A stretch of 8,654 nucleotides of DNA, from assembly GCA_035631115.1 (NCBI GenBank), contig DASQJJ010000046.1:1-8654 (forward strand), in the 5' to 3' direction. The position numbers and the translations under genes were made by a program. Below, one piece after another: positions 1 to 6,130 of this stretch; the first letter of the stretch is position 1, and each line of letters opens with the position of its first letter. Below the pieces are notes generated by a model. The model made no database searches and had not been told where the DNA came from. It saw nothing but the letters and a program-made list of their open reading frames with translations. This stretch comes from DASQJJ01 sp035631115. GTDB lineage: Bacteria; Patescibacteriota; Microgenomatia; Levybacterales; UBA12049.

Positions 1-1
1 T

Positions 2-445
2 CCATATTGTGGAGCTAATCAAACAGAAGTTGTAGAAACACGCGATAATGACGAATTGGAGACAATCCGAAGAAGACGGGCATGCACCAATTGCAAAAAA
101 CGTTTTACTACATACGAGCGAATAGAAAATGTTGACTTGTATGTTATTAAGAAGGATAACAGACGAGAACTCTACAATAGAGATAAGTTAAAAAGAGGAG
201 TCCTAACGAGTACCGAGAAAACAAAAATCACAGTTGAGCAAGTAGAAAAAATAGTTGCAGAAATAGAAAGGGAAATACGAGCACGAGGAGTGTTGGAAGT
301 AAAAAGTAAGGAGATAGGAGACATGGTAGCAAAACGCTTGAAAAAATTAGACAAAGTGGCATATATTCGCTTTGCCAGTGTTTTTAAACGCTTTGTAGAT
401 GTTGAAGATTTTGAAAAGGAAGTAAAAAAATTAGTCATTAAATAA
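2..445 (+). CDS. nrdR: Transcriptional repressor NrdR, 5' end cut by window
   Basis: NrdR is a zinc-ribbon plus ATP-cone repressor that senses the ATP/dATP state and binds NrdR boxes upstream of ribonucleotide reductase genes. The open frame runs from base 2, beginning PYCG, so only about three residues (typically M-x-C) lie outside. With them the protein would be about 150 residues, the usual family length. The zinc ribbon is visible as the second half of a CPYC knuckle and CTNC about 25 residues later, followed by KKRFTTYER. The ATP-cone follows (YVIKKDNRRELYNRDKL, then VEKIVAEIEREIRARG and a YIRFASVFKRF end), all family hallmarks. An apparent TTG start at base 56 is a leucine codon inside the zinc ribbon and is not the start. 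The gene ends one base before nrdJ, so the two are almost certainly co-transcribed and NrdR probably controls nrdJ. Its own promoter and NrdR boxes lie outside the window. Confidence 0.96.
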   Translation, partial: PYCGANQTEVVETRDNDELETIRRRRACTNCKKRFTTYERIENVDLYVIKKDNRRELYNRDKLKRGVLTSTEKTKITVEQVEKIVAEIEREIRARGVLEVKSKEIGDMVAKRLKKLDKVAYIRFASVFKRFVDVEDFEKEVKKLVIK

Positions 446-446
446 T

Positions 447-2948
447 ATGAGTGATACAAAGATAACCAATGTACCAAATTTTGCAGGGACACTGCGTGAA
501 ACTGTCTTTATGGACAGGTATGCGCTAAAAGACAAAGATGGTTTGCCAACAGAAAGTACTCCAGAAGAGACGTGGGATAGAGTTGCCTGGGGTATTGCGC
601 AAAATGAAAAGCCAAAAGACCGCAAAAAATGGGAGAAAGCATTTAGAGAGACACTGCAGGATTTTAAATTTGTCCCAGGTGGCAGAATTTTGTCTGGAGC
701 AGGGACAGACTACCAAGTAACGTACTTTAATTGTTTTGTTATTCCATCTCCCCGGGACTCCAGAGGTGCAATTTTGGACACTCTTAAGCAAATGGTCGAG
801 ATTATGGCGCGGGGTGGAGGAGTAGGATTTAATTTATCTTCGTTAAGACCACGGGGTGCACGCGTTAAAAAAGTAAATGGGACGTCCTCTGGTCCAACTA
901 ATTGGGCAGAGCTTTTCTCTGTTGCAACAAAAGATATAGTGCAGCAAGCAGGGACAAGACGAGGAGCACTCATGCTTATGCTTCATGACTGGCATCCAGA
1001 CATTGAAGAATTTATTACTGTTAAGCAGGATTTATCTAAAATAAATGGTGCAAATTTATCAGTCTGTGTGTCTGATGCATTTATGGAGGCAGTCAAGGCA
1101 GATGGCGATTGGGAATTACGCTATCCCGACCTAGACGATCCAAAATATGACAAGATGTGGGACGGCGAATTGGACAAATGGATTGAAAAAGGTGGGAAAG
1201 TACGAGTCTTTAAGACAATAAAAGCAAAATACCTCTGGGACCTTATTTGTACTGCAGCCTGGACGAGTGCAGAGCCAGGACTTCATTTCTTAGATAGGTC
1301 AAATAAAAGAAGTAATACGTGGTACTTTGAAAGGCTTGTTGCAACCAATCCATGTGGCGAGCAGCCTCTTGGTCCATGGGCTGTATGTAATTTAGGTGCA
1401 ATGAATCTATCTGCCTACGTGAAAGATGCGGACTTAAAATTAGACAAAGCTGGATGGTTTGACTACGAAAGTTTTGGCAAAGATGTCCAGGTTGCCATGC
1501 GCTTTATGGATAATGTCATCGACAAGACGTATTACTTCTTTAAAGACAATGAAGATTGTGCAAAAGATATTCGCAGGACTGGTCTTGGCATCATGGGACT
1601 GGGTGACGCACTCATTAAAATGCAATTGCCATACGGGTCGGAAGAGTCTTTGCCTGTTACAGAAAAAATCTTTCAGGTTTTACGAGATAATGCATATAGA
1701 GCATCGGTTGAGGTAGCAAAAGAAAAAGGCGCATTCCCACACTTTCAGAAAGAAGAATTCTTAAAAGGGTATCACATTAAAGCATTACCAAAAGATATTC
1801 GAGACGGTATTGCAAAATATGGTATACGCAATGGAGTGCTTCTTACTATTGCACCTACAGGGACCACTTCTCTTATCTCGGGTGTATCCAGTGGTGTCGA
1901 GCCCGTGTATGAATTTGCCTTTAAAAGACGAGATAGACTTGGCGAGCACATGATTTATCACCCACTTCTTGAAGAATGGTTGAAGTCGCATGAAGGACAA
2001 GCGCGGCCGAAGTATTTTGTAAGCGCAAATGACCTCACTCCTATGGAGCATGTCAAAGCACAGGCAATTGCTCAGGAATATATTGATTCCAGTATCTCCA
2101 AGACCGTAAATGGTCCAAAGACAGATTCTATTGAGGATGTGAAAGAGTTGTACATGGCGGCATATGATTATGGTCTGAAGGGCGTCACCTATATGCGAGA
2201 TGGATCTCGACAGGGAGTATTAGAGCGGGTTGATGATAAGAAAACGGAAGTTGCAACAGTTCAGCAACAGCCACTTCCTATAATGCCAGTTATTAGTAGG
2301 CCACAAAAAATAGATGGAAGTACCTACAAAACAGAAACTCCTGTTGGTGAAACATTTATTACCATAAACCACACAGAAGACCTGCAGCCATTTGAGGTCT
2401 TTATCACAGTTGGGAAATCAGGAAGTGATGTAACAGCAATGGCAGAGGGTCTCGCAAAAATGATTTCTCTTAATTTAAGACTCAATAGCGGACTTGCACC
2501 ACGAGAGCGAATGAAGCAAATTGTTGCAATGCTGACCGGTATTGGTGGGAGTAGGAGTGTTGGGTTTGGAGCGAATAGAGTGCGAAGCTTGCCGGATGCC
2601 GTTGCAAAAGTACTCGCACAGCACTACAATTTTGCCGTTAACGGTAAGGTAGAAGATAGGCAAGTAATTGCATCGGTACTGCATGACGGAGTTGTTCCAC
2701 CAGCTCCTGAGATGCATGTCCCAGCGGAAGAACATGCAGAGCAACCTGGGCCAGAGGCCTATCAGCCTTTGGCTGAAGTTACGCAATTAACGCTTGAAGG
2801 TACCCATTCGGCAAGCTCAGGGCAAGTGGTAGATGCTGCCAGTACATCAACAAGCCTGTATGATATTTGTCCAGAATGTGGTGTAAGTGCATTTGCATAC
2901 GAAGATGGATGTAAAAAATGTTATAGTTGTGGTCATTCAGAGTGTTAG
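447..2948 (+). CDS. nrdJ: Adenosylcobalamin-dependent (class II) ribonucleotide reductase NrdJ
   Basis: An 833-residue cytosolic enzyme that reduces ribonucleotides to deoxyribonucleotides using a thiyl radical generated from adenosylcobalamin. Visible hallmarks are FNCFV (C96) and VCNLGA (C314), the likely redox cysteine pair; NPCGEQ (N301, C303, E305), the thiyl-radical site; and the phosphate-binding APTGTTS motif around 469-475. C303 and C314 are 11 apart, as in the Lactobacillus leichmannii enzyme (C408/C419, from memory). A TSCPD-type domain covers about 625-735. A low-complexity linker (about 750-806) carrying a palindromic insertion leads to a cysteine-rich tail (C808, C811, C822, C825, C828, C833), presumably the thiol relay that re-reduces the active site and possibly zinc-binding. 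No N-terminal ATP-cone is seen, so allosteric activity control may be absent. The ATG is one base after nrdR, without a Shine-Dalgarno sequence (AT-rich AATAATATG context). The cofactor it needs would be supplied by the downstream genes. Confidence 0.98.
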   Translation: MSDTKITNVPNFAGTLRETVFMDRYALKDKDGLPTESTPEETWDRVAWGIAQNEKPKDRKKWEKAFRETLQDFKFVPGGRILSGAGTDYQVTYFNCFVIPSPRDSRGAILDTLKQMVEIMARGGGVGFNLSSLRPRGARVKKVNGTSSGPTNWAELFSVATKDIVQQAGTRRGALMLMLHDWHPDIEEFITVKQDLSKINGANLSVCVSDAFMEAVKADGDWELRYPDLDDPKYDKMWDGELDKWIEKGGKVRVFKTIKAKYLWDLICTAAWTSAEPGLHFLDRSNKRSNTWYFERLVATNPCGEQPLGPWAVCNLGAMNLSAYVKDADLKLDKAGWFDYESFGKDVQVAMRFMDNVIDKTYYFFKDNEDCAKDIRRTGLGIMGLGDALIKMQLPYGSEESLPVTEKIFQVLRDNAYRASVEVAKEKGAFPHFQKEEFLKGYHIKALPKDIRDGIAKYGIRNGVLLTIAPTGTTSLISGVSSGVEPVYEFAFKRRDRLGEHMIYHPLLEEWLKSHEGQARPKYFVSANDLTPMEHVKAQAIAQEYIDSSISKTVNGPKTDSIEDVKELYMAAYDYGLKGVTYMRDGSRQGVLERVDDKKTEVATVQQQPLPIMPVISRPQKIDGSTYKTETPVGETFITINHTEDLQPFEVFITVGKSGSDVTAMAEGLAKMISLNLRLNSGLAPRERMKQIVAMLTGIGGSRSVGFGANRVRSLPDAVAKVLAQHYNFAVNGKVEDRQVIASVLHDGVVPPAPEMHVPAEEHAEQPGPEAYQPLAEVTQLTLEGTHSASSGQVVDAASTSTSLYDICPECGVSAFAYEDGCKKCYSCGHSEC
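2742..2780 (+). repeat. Palindromic double-hairpin element, copy A (inside nrdJ)
   Basis: A 39-base segment in the NrdJ linker, 35/39 identical to the copy at 6777-6815; all four differences are transitions. It contains two small palindromes, GGCC-AGA-GGCC and CAGCC-TTT-GGCTG (2763-2775), whose arms can also pair with each other (2751-2758 with 2765-2772, allowing one G-U pair). It begins on a codon boundary and encodes QPGPEAYQPLAEV (residues 766-778), the same reading phase as the other copies. It lies between the catalytic/TSCPD core and the cysteine tail, where an insertion should be tolerated. Confidence 0.75.
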
Positions 2949-3063
2949 TTTGTGAGTTGGTAAGAAGGGTGTAATTCCCTCACAGTGCCGCTACCGTACA
3001 GTCGGAAAACGCTCCCAAATAGGTCCCGAGCAGGAATTCTTCGAATATCTTCGATCTATTCCT
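2949..3063 (+). promoter_or_regulatory. Cobalamin riboswitch (compact form)
   Basis: This noncoding stretch carries the conserved core of a cobalamin riboswitch in the right order: GGTGTAATTCC (2968-2978, the GGTGnnAnTCC box), CACAGTGCCGCTACCGT (2981-2997, the CCCGCnACnGT box), and CCGAGCAGGA (3026-3035, close to the GAGTCAGGA box). TGTGAG (2951-2956) can pair with CTCACA (2979-2984) to close the first helix. The element is compact: only about 30 bases separate the second and third boxes, so peripheral arms are reduced. It starts right after the nrdJ stop codon and precedes the DUF4430, DUF6580 and pduO genes, so it should regulate those and not nrdJ. AGGAAT (3032-3037) can pair with ATTCCT (3058-3063), sequestering the conserved AGGA and offering a possible alternative fold. 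No clear terminator or Shine-Dalgarno sequence follows, so whether control is on transcription or translation is open. The 3' boundary is approximate. Confidence 0.85.
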
Positions 3064-3086
3064 TCCAAAATTTACTTTTATTTTTT

Positions 3087-3752
3087 ATGCAACAGCTTAA
3101 AAAAATATTGCACACATGGGGTAAGCCAATAGGAATTACTATTCTCCTTCTTGTTGCATTTTTTGCAGGAAATGTTCCAAGTTTTTCAAAACGAAATGTG
3201 ACAAAACCTCATGTATTAGGTACCCAAACAACATCTACGCCTCAGCCAAAGGCTGATGGTCCTTTGGACCAAACGAGTGCGCCAGTAACAATTGTCAATA
3301 ACATCACTGTTGTTGCGCCAACAAGCGTGCCAGTAAGTGATGTTCCTGCACCAACAGTAGTACCAGTAGTTATTGTTGTAACGCCAACACACATTCCAAC
3401 TGTTCTGCCTACAGAAACACCAAGTCCGACTGCTTCTCCAACCCCTGCTATACCAACAGTTACAGTACAAGTTGATTATGCAGGAGAACACACAGCAAGT
3501 ACGTATACAGCTTCTCTTACAGCAGAGGAAACTGGATGGGAGGTAATACAAAATGCAGTAGGTTTGGGAAATCTGCACTATACCGACTACGGAGGGAGTT
3601 TGGGAGTTTTCATTACCGGGTTTAATGGAGTAGATGCAGCATCTAATCAGTATTACGATTTCCAAGTGAATGGTGTGTCTTCAAATGTAGGAGTTTCCTC
3701 CTATGTGGTGCAACCAACTGATACGTTGAGGTTTGTATTGACAAGTTTTTAG
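3087..3752 (+). CDS. Membrane-anchored DUF4430 (transcobalamin-like) protein, putative cobalamin binder
   Basis: A 221-residue exported protein. Residues 14-28 form one hydrophobic segment (signal peptide or anchor; no lipobox cysteine). A Pro/Thr/Val-rich spacer follows (about 47-125), then a C-terminal domain (about 127-221) matching DUF4430: a VQVDYAG strand, ETGWEVIQNA helix, GVFITGFNGV, YYDFQVNGVSSNVGVSSY and a final DTLRFVL strand. DUF4430 is related to the C-terminal domain of animal transcobalamin and intrinsic factor. Cobalamin binding is inferred from that relation and from the riboswitch directly upstream. The frame is open from 2985, but the extra 34 codons are riboswitch sequence; the ATG at 3087 immediately precedes the lysine-containing start of the signal segment. 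The spacer contains palindromic element copy B (residues 53-62). The gene ends two bases before the next ATG. A generic adhesin or other surface protein using this fold remains possible. Confidence 0.85.
   Translation: MQQLKKILHTWGKPIGITILLLVAFFAGNVPSFSKRNVTKPHVLGTQTTSTPQPKADGPLDQTSAPVTIVNNITVVAPTSVPVSDVPAPTVVPVVIVVTPTHIPTVLPTETPSPTASPTPAIPTVTVQVDYAGEHTASTYTASLTAEETGWEVIQNAVGLGNLHYTDYGGSLGVFITGFNGVDAASNQYYDFQVNGVSSNVGVSSYVVQPTDTLRFVLTSF
3243..3270 (+). repeat. Palindromic double-hairpin element, copy B (inside DUF4430 gene)
   Basis: This copy has the same architecture as those at 2742 and 6777 but diverges more. CAGCC-AAA-GGCTG (3243-3255) and GGTCC-TTT-GGACC (3258-3270) are both perfect palindromes, and CCAAAGG (3246-3252) can pair with CCTTTGG (3261-3267). 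It encodes QPKADGPLD in the same reading phase as QPGPKAHQPLA in the copy at 6777. It lies in the Pro/Thr-rich spacer just after the membrane anchor. Confidence 0.6.
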
Positions 3753-3754
3753 TT

Positions 3755-4276
3755 ATGAAAAACATAGTTGCCATAGGAATTATTATTGGGAGTGCCGTTT
3801 TGCTCCGACTGGTTCCGCATGTACCTAACTTTGCACCGATTGGCGCGATGGCACTTTTTGGCGGGACATATCTCAGTAAGAAAAATGCCTTTTTTCTCCC
3901 TTTAGCAGTTATGATACTGTCGGATTCCTTCCTAGGATTTAGTGCAAGTACACCTTCTGTATATGCGAGTTTTATTCTAACTGTTGGTATAGGCATCTGG
4001 CTTAAAAATCATAAAAGCGTGCAAAACATAATTTTGTCATCGCTTATTTCTTCAACTATTTTTTACTTTCTTACTAATTTCAACTTTTGGTATCCAAAAG
4101 CTCTATATTCCCGAACATTTTCTGGCATGATCGATTCGTATGTGATGGCTTTACCATTTTTTAGGCCAACTGTTTTTGGGGACCTTTTTTACACAGGACT
4201 ATTTTTTGGGGGATACGAACTTATGCAGTATGCAGTAAGAATTAAGCAGTATGCAATAAGAAAGCATAATTCATAA
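3755..4276 (+). CDS. DUF6580-family multi-pass membrane protein, putative vitamin (cobalamin) transporter subunit
   Basis: A 173-residue integral membrane protein with about six hydrophobic segments (roughly 3-19, 26-40, 44-61, 68-83, 90-107, 142-157). The motifs PNFAPIGAMALFGG (24-37), LSDSFLGF (55-62), TNFNFWYPKALY (107-118) and LPFFRPTVFGDLFYTGLFFGG (133-153) agree with what I recall of the DUF6580 family, annotated as putative transport proteins. Size and topology resemble S-components of ECF vitamin transporters; that comparison is inference. Its position between a transcobalamin-like protein and an adenosyltransferase, under a cobalamin riboswitch, makes cobalamin the likely substrate. 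No ECF ATPase or T-component is in the window. The ATG is two bases after the preceding stop codon, without a Shine-Dalgarno sequence. Beyond the conserved GGYEL, the C-terminal tail is a seven-residue direct repeat (QYAVRIK, QYAIRKH), probably from sequence duplication. Confidence 0.85.
   Translation: MKNIVAIGIIIGSAVLLRLVPHVPNFAPIGAMALFGGTYLSKKNAFFLPLAVMILSDSFLGFSASTPSVYASFILTVGIGIWLKNHKSVQNIILSSLISSTIFYFLTNFNFWYPKALYSRTFSGMIDSYVMALPFFRPTVFGDLFYTGLFFGGYELMQYAVRIKQYAIRKHNS
4225..4262 (+). repeat. Two-copy 21-base direct repeat in the 3' end of the DUF6580 gene
   Basis: GCAGTATGCAGTAAGAA (4225-4241) recurs as GCAGTATGCAATAAGAA (4246-4262), 16/17 identical with a period of 21. The period is a multiple of three, so the reading frame is kept and the protein tail reads QYAVRIK-QYAIRKH. 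It lies after the last conserved transmembrane motif and runs into the hairpin at 4273. Confidence 0.7.
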
Positions 4277-4291
4277 TGCATTTTGCATTAT
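4273..4291 (+). other. Perfect 8-bp inverted repeat between the DUF6580 gene and pduO
   Basis: ATAATGCA-TTT-TGCATTAT forms a perfect 8-bp stem with a three-base loop. The DUF6580 stop codon (4274-4276) lies in the left arm and the pduO ATG (4296) starts four bases after the right arm. There is no T-tract, so an intrinsic terminator is unlikely. It could affect translational coupling or message processing between the two genes, or be a remnant of the neighbouring repeat. Confidence 0.6.
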
Positions 4292-4295
4292 TTAT

Positions 4296-4871
4296 ATGAC
4301 AAAGATTTATACCAAAACAGGGGATAAGGGAAAGACAAGTCTTTTTGATGGGACGCGGGTTAGTAAAGACAATATTCGTTTGGAGACGTACGGGACATTT
4401 GACGAATTAAGTAGCCTCCTAGGTGTTGCACAATCGTTCCTTCAAGAAACAAGAAACAAGAAACAAGAAACAAAGAAACTAGTGCAGGAATTGCAAACAA
4501 TTCAGAGGGATTTACTCGACATAGGAGCATGCCTTGCAAACCCCCAGGATGCCCCAAGTAAAAAGTTTCTTATCTATCTTGACGATAGAGTCATCTCCTT
4601 TGAAAAAACAATAGATAGCCTAACAAAAAAGCTTACGCCCTTAGTCAGTTTTATTCTTTTTACGGGAAACAGTGCGTCTGCATTTTTACAGTTGAGTAGA
4701 TCTGTTGCGAGAAGGTCTGAAAGGCGACTTATTAGCCTTTCCCAAAAAGAAGATGTAGCACCAGAGTTTATCCGTTACTTTAACAGGTTATCAGATCTTT
4801 TATATACCATGGGACGATTTGCCAATAGAAAAACAAAGAAAGAAGTTATCTGGAAACCCTTTAAGAAATAA
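4296..4871 (+). CDS. pduO: PduO-type ATP:cob(I)alamin adenosyltransferase
   Basis: A 191-residue cytosolic enzyme that transfers the 5'-deoxyadenosyl group of ATP to cob(I)alamin, making adenosylcobalamin, the cofactor of NrdJ and the expected riboswitch ligand. Family motifs are complete: the N-terminal ATP loop TKTGDKGKTSLFDG (6-19), YGTFDELSS (32-40), RDLLDIGACLANP (71-83), FTGNSASAFLQLSRSVARR (122-140) and FNRLSDLLY (162-170). Length is normal for the family. Residues 50-61 are encoded by a 7-base tandem repeat placed in the loop between the first helices, where length should be tolerated. The start follows a hairpin by four bases and lacks a Shine-Dalgarno sequence; MTKIYTKTGDKG is the canonical N terminus. 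It is the last gene of the riboswitch-led cobalamin group. It ends one base before the next ATG, so the downstream unknown gene may share its transcript. Confidence 0.96.
   Translation: MTKIYTKTGDKGKTSLFDGTRVSKDNIRLETYGTFDELSSLLGVAQSFLQETRNKKQETKKLVQELQTIQRDLLDIGACLANPQDAPSKKFLIYLDDRVISFEKTIDSLTKKLTPLVSFILFTGNSASAFLQLSRSVARRSERRLISLSQKEDVAPEFIRYFNRLSDLLYTMGRFANRKTKKEVIWKPFKK
4444..4479 (+). repeat. 7-base tandem repeat (AAGAAAC) inside pduO
   Basis: Four perfect AAGAAAC units (4444-4471) are followed by an imperfect AAAGAAAC (4472-4479). They encode ETRNKKQETKK in a loop of the adenosyltransferase. Because the unit is not a multiple of three, gain or loss of one unit would shift the reading frame and inactivate the enzyme. 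Confidence 0.85.
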
Positions 4872-4872
4872 T

Positions 4873-6126
4873 ATGGAAAGACCTACACCACACGTACAGG
4901 CAGTTAATAGAATTAATACGGCAATTAGTGCGAGAAGAGATGAGTTTGTCTCTCAGTATCGTGCAGGACATATGGGAAGACGTGCCCTTACCTATGAGCC
5001 AGAATTGGATAGGGGAGTATATCAGACACTCAAAGAGCACAGACATGAAGGTACGGCATATGAGCATGTACGAAATAACCTGAATGGGTATACAACCTTT
5101 CAGGTAGAAACATTTATCGGAGAAAGGCTTAATGTTGGACTTTCACAATTTCGCTATGACCTAAGGGATGGGGTAATGTATGGAGAGGGCATGACAGATC
5201 CGTTAATAGATATGATTGCTCGGGGAAAAGACTGTCGCGACGAAGTAGTACATGATGTAGACAAACCTCGTCAACAAGCAGAAATTGAGCAATTTACAAA
5301 AATTCAGGAAGTCTTTGGAAATCCACATGCAGATATTGGGACAACAATTGTTTCTATTTCTCCTCCAGGAGGCGAAGGGTCTGCATACGTCCATAATTTT
5401 TACGATGTGTTTGTTTTGTCCGAAGACAAAGACTCAAAAGAGCGCTATGTTGCAGCACGAAGATTTGCCTCAGAATTGTGTCCTGAAGAGTATGAGCAAA
5501 AAGCAGCAGAGCTTATTCCTGGATTCTTTACAGAGCGCACAGATGAGTCGCTTGATAGCTATTTCTTATCGCATCCACTGGTTTTAGATGCAACATCCAA
5601 TCTTTCCAATAACCCAGAAGAAATTCATGCACATTTCCATAAAGGAAAAGACTTTCTGTCTACGGAAGATTTTGGGGAAGTGAAGCGGCAAATAGCAGGA
5701 CTTATTGTAAGTTATGTAAATACCCTTGTTGAAACTCCCGAAGATGACACGCTTTTAAAAAGCACATTGAATGTGATTATGCGAAAAGCAGATGACGTTG
5801 CAGATAGTCTTCGACATCCACATCGCAGGGCGGAAGTAATTGCATCAGCACCGATTGCAGTACCGCTATCCCGTGGGCAAATGCTTGAAGAAGGGAAAAA
5901 GTCCGTGCGGCAAGTGACAACCGGGTGTGGAGATTCTAGCGCATTTGAAACAACAGATACTCGTGCAAGTAATATGGCAACAACATTTAGCATGAGGGAT
6001 TTTGGAAAAGATAAGTTGGGCAATAGGGTATTTGATTGTCCTGATTGTGGAGAGATGAATGTACGACCTGTTAATGAGTTGGTTAATAATTGCCAAAATT
6101 GTGGAAGTGATAAGGTAGGATGCTAA
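4873..6126 (+). CDS. Unrecognised 417-residue protein with C-terminal zinc ribbon
   Basis: I do not recognise this protein. The frame is open from 4819, but the ATG at 4873 avoids a 53-base overlap with pduO and sits one base after its stop codon in the same AATAATATG context as nrdJ. It appears soluble, with no signal peptide or membrane segment. The N-terminal 150 residues look mostly helical and charged. A central block (about 155-200, GTTIVSISPPGGEGSAYVH then NFYDVFVL and RYVAARRF) looks like a conserved alpha/beta core. A mixed helical region follows (about 200-325). The C terminus has CPDCG (C389, C392) and CQNCG (C407, C410), a rubredoxin-like zinc ribbon, plus a final C417. Zinc binding is well supported; nucleic-acid or protein binding is only a possibility. 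Codon use and AT content resemble the neighbours. Its position after the cobalamin genes may be coincidental. Confidence 0.85.
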   Translation: MERPTPHVQAVNRINTAISARRDEFVSQYRAGHMGRRALTYEPELDRGVYQTLKEHRHEGTAYEHVRNNLNGYTTFQVETFIGERLNVGLSQFRYDLRDGVMYGEGMTDPLIDMIARGKDCRDEVVHDVDKPRQQAEIEQFTKIQEVFGNPHADIGTTIVSISPPGGEGSAYVHNFYDVFVLSEDKDSKERYVAARRFASELCPEEYEQKAAELIPGFFTERTDESLDSYFLSHPLVLDATSNLSNNPEEIHAHFHKGKDFLSTEDFGEVKRQIAGLIVSYVNTLVETPEDDTLLKSTLNVIMRKADDVADSLRHPHRRAEVIASAPIAVPLSRGQMLEEGKKSVRQVTTGCGDSSAFETTDTRASNMATTFSMRDFGKDKLGNRVFDCPDCGEMNVRPVNELVNNCQNCGSDKVGC

Positions 6127-6130
6127 AAAA

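Noticed and set aside
2985..3086. Extra 34-residue N terminus of the DUF4430 protein
   Set aside because: These codons are riboswitch and leader sequence that happens to be open in frame, and the signal segment begins properly at the ATG at 3087.
3032..3086. Intrinsic terminator after the riboswitch
   Set aside because: The AGGAAT/ATTCCT stem is short with a 20-base loop, and the T-rich stretch before the ATG is more than 10 bases from the stem, so it was kept only as a possible alternative fold.
3216..3665. 149-residue minus-strand open frame rich in Cys, Trp and Arg
   Set aside because: It is antisense to the Pro/Thr-rich stalk and DUF4430 domain; its composition reflects the complement of that repeat-like coding sequence.
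4273..4291. Terminator between the DUF6580 gene and pduO
   Set aside because: The stem is A/T-rich and there is no following T-tract; read-through into pduO is expected.
4225..4479. CRISPR-like array
   Set aside because: The repeats are short tandem units within coding sequence, without uniform spacers or cas genes.
4819..4872. Upstream start giving 18 more residues for the 417-residue protein
   Set aside because: It would overlap the conserved C terminus of PduO by 53 bases; the ATG at 4873 fits the packing and start context of neighbours.
5285..5587. 100-residue plus-strand open frame in another phase
   Set aside because: It lies wholly inside the 417-residue gene and has the composition of an out-of-frame reading.
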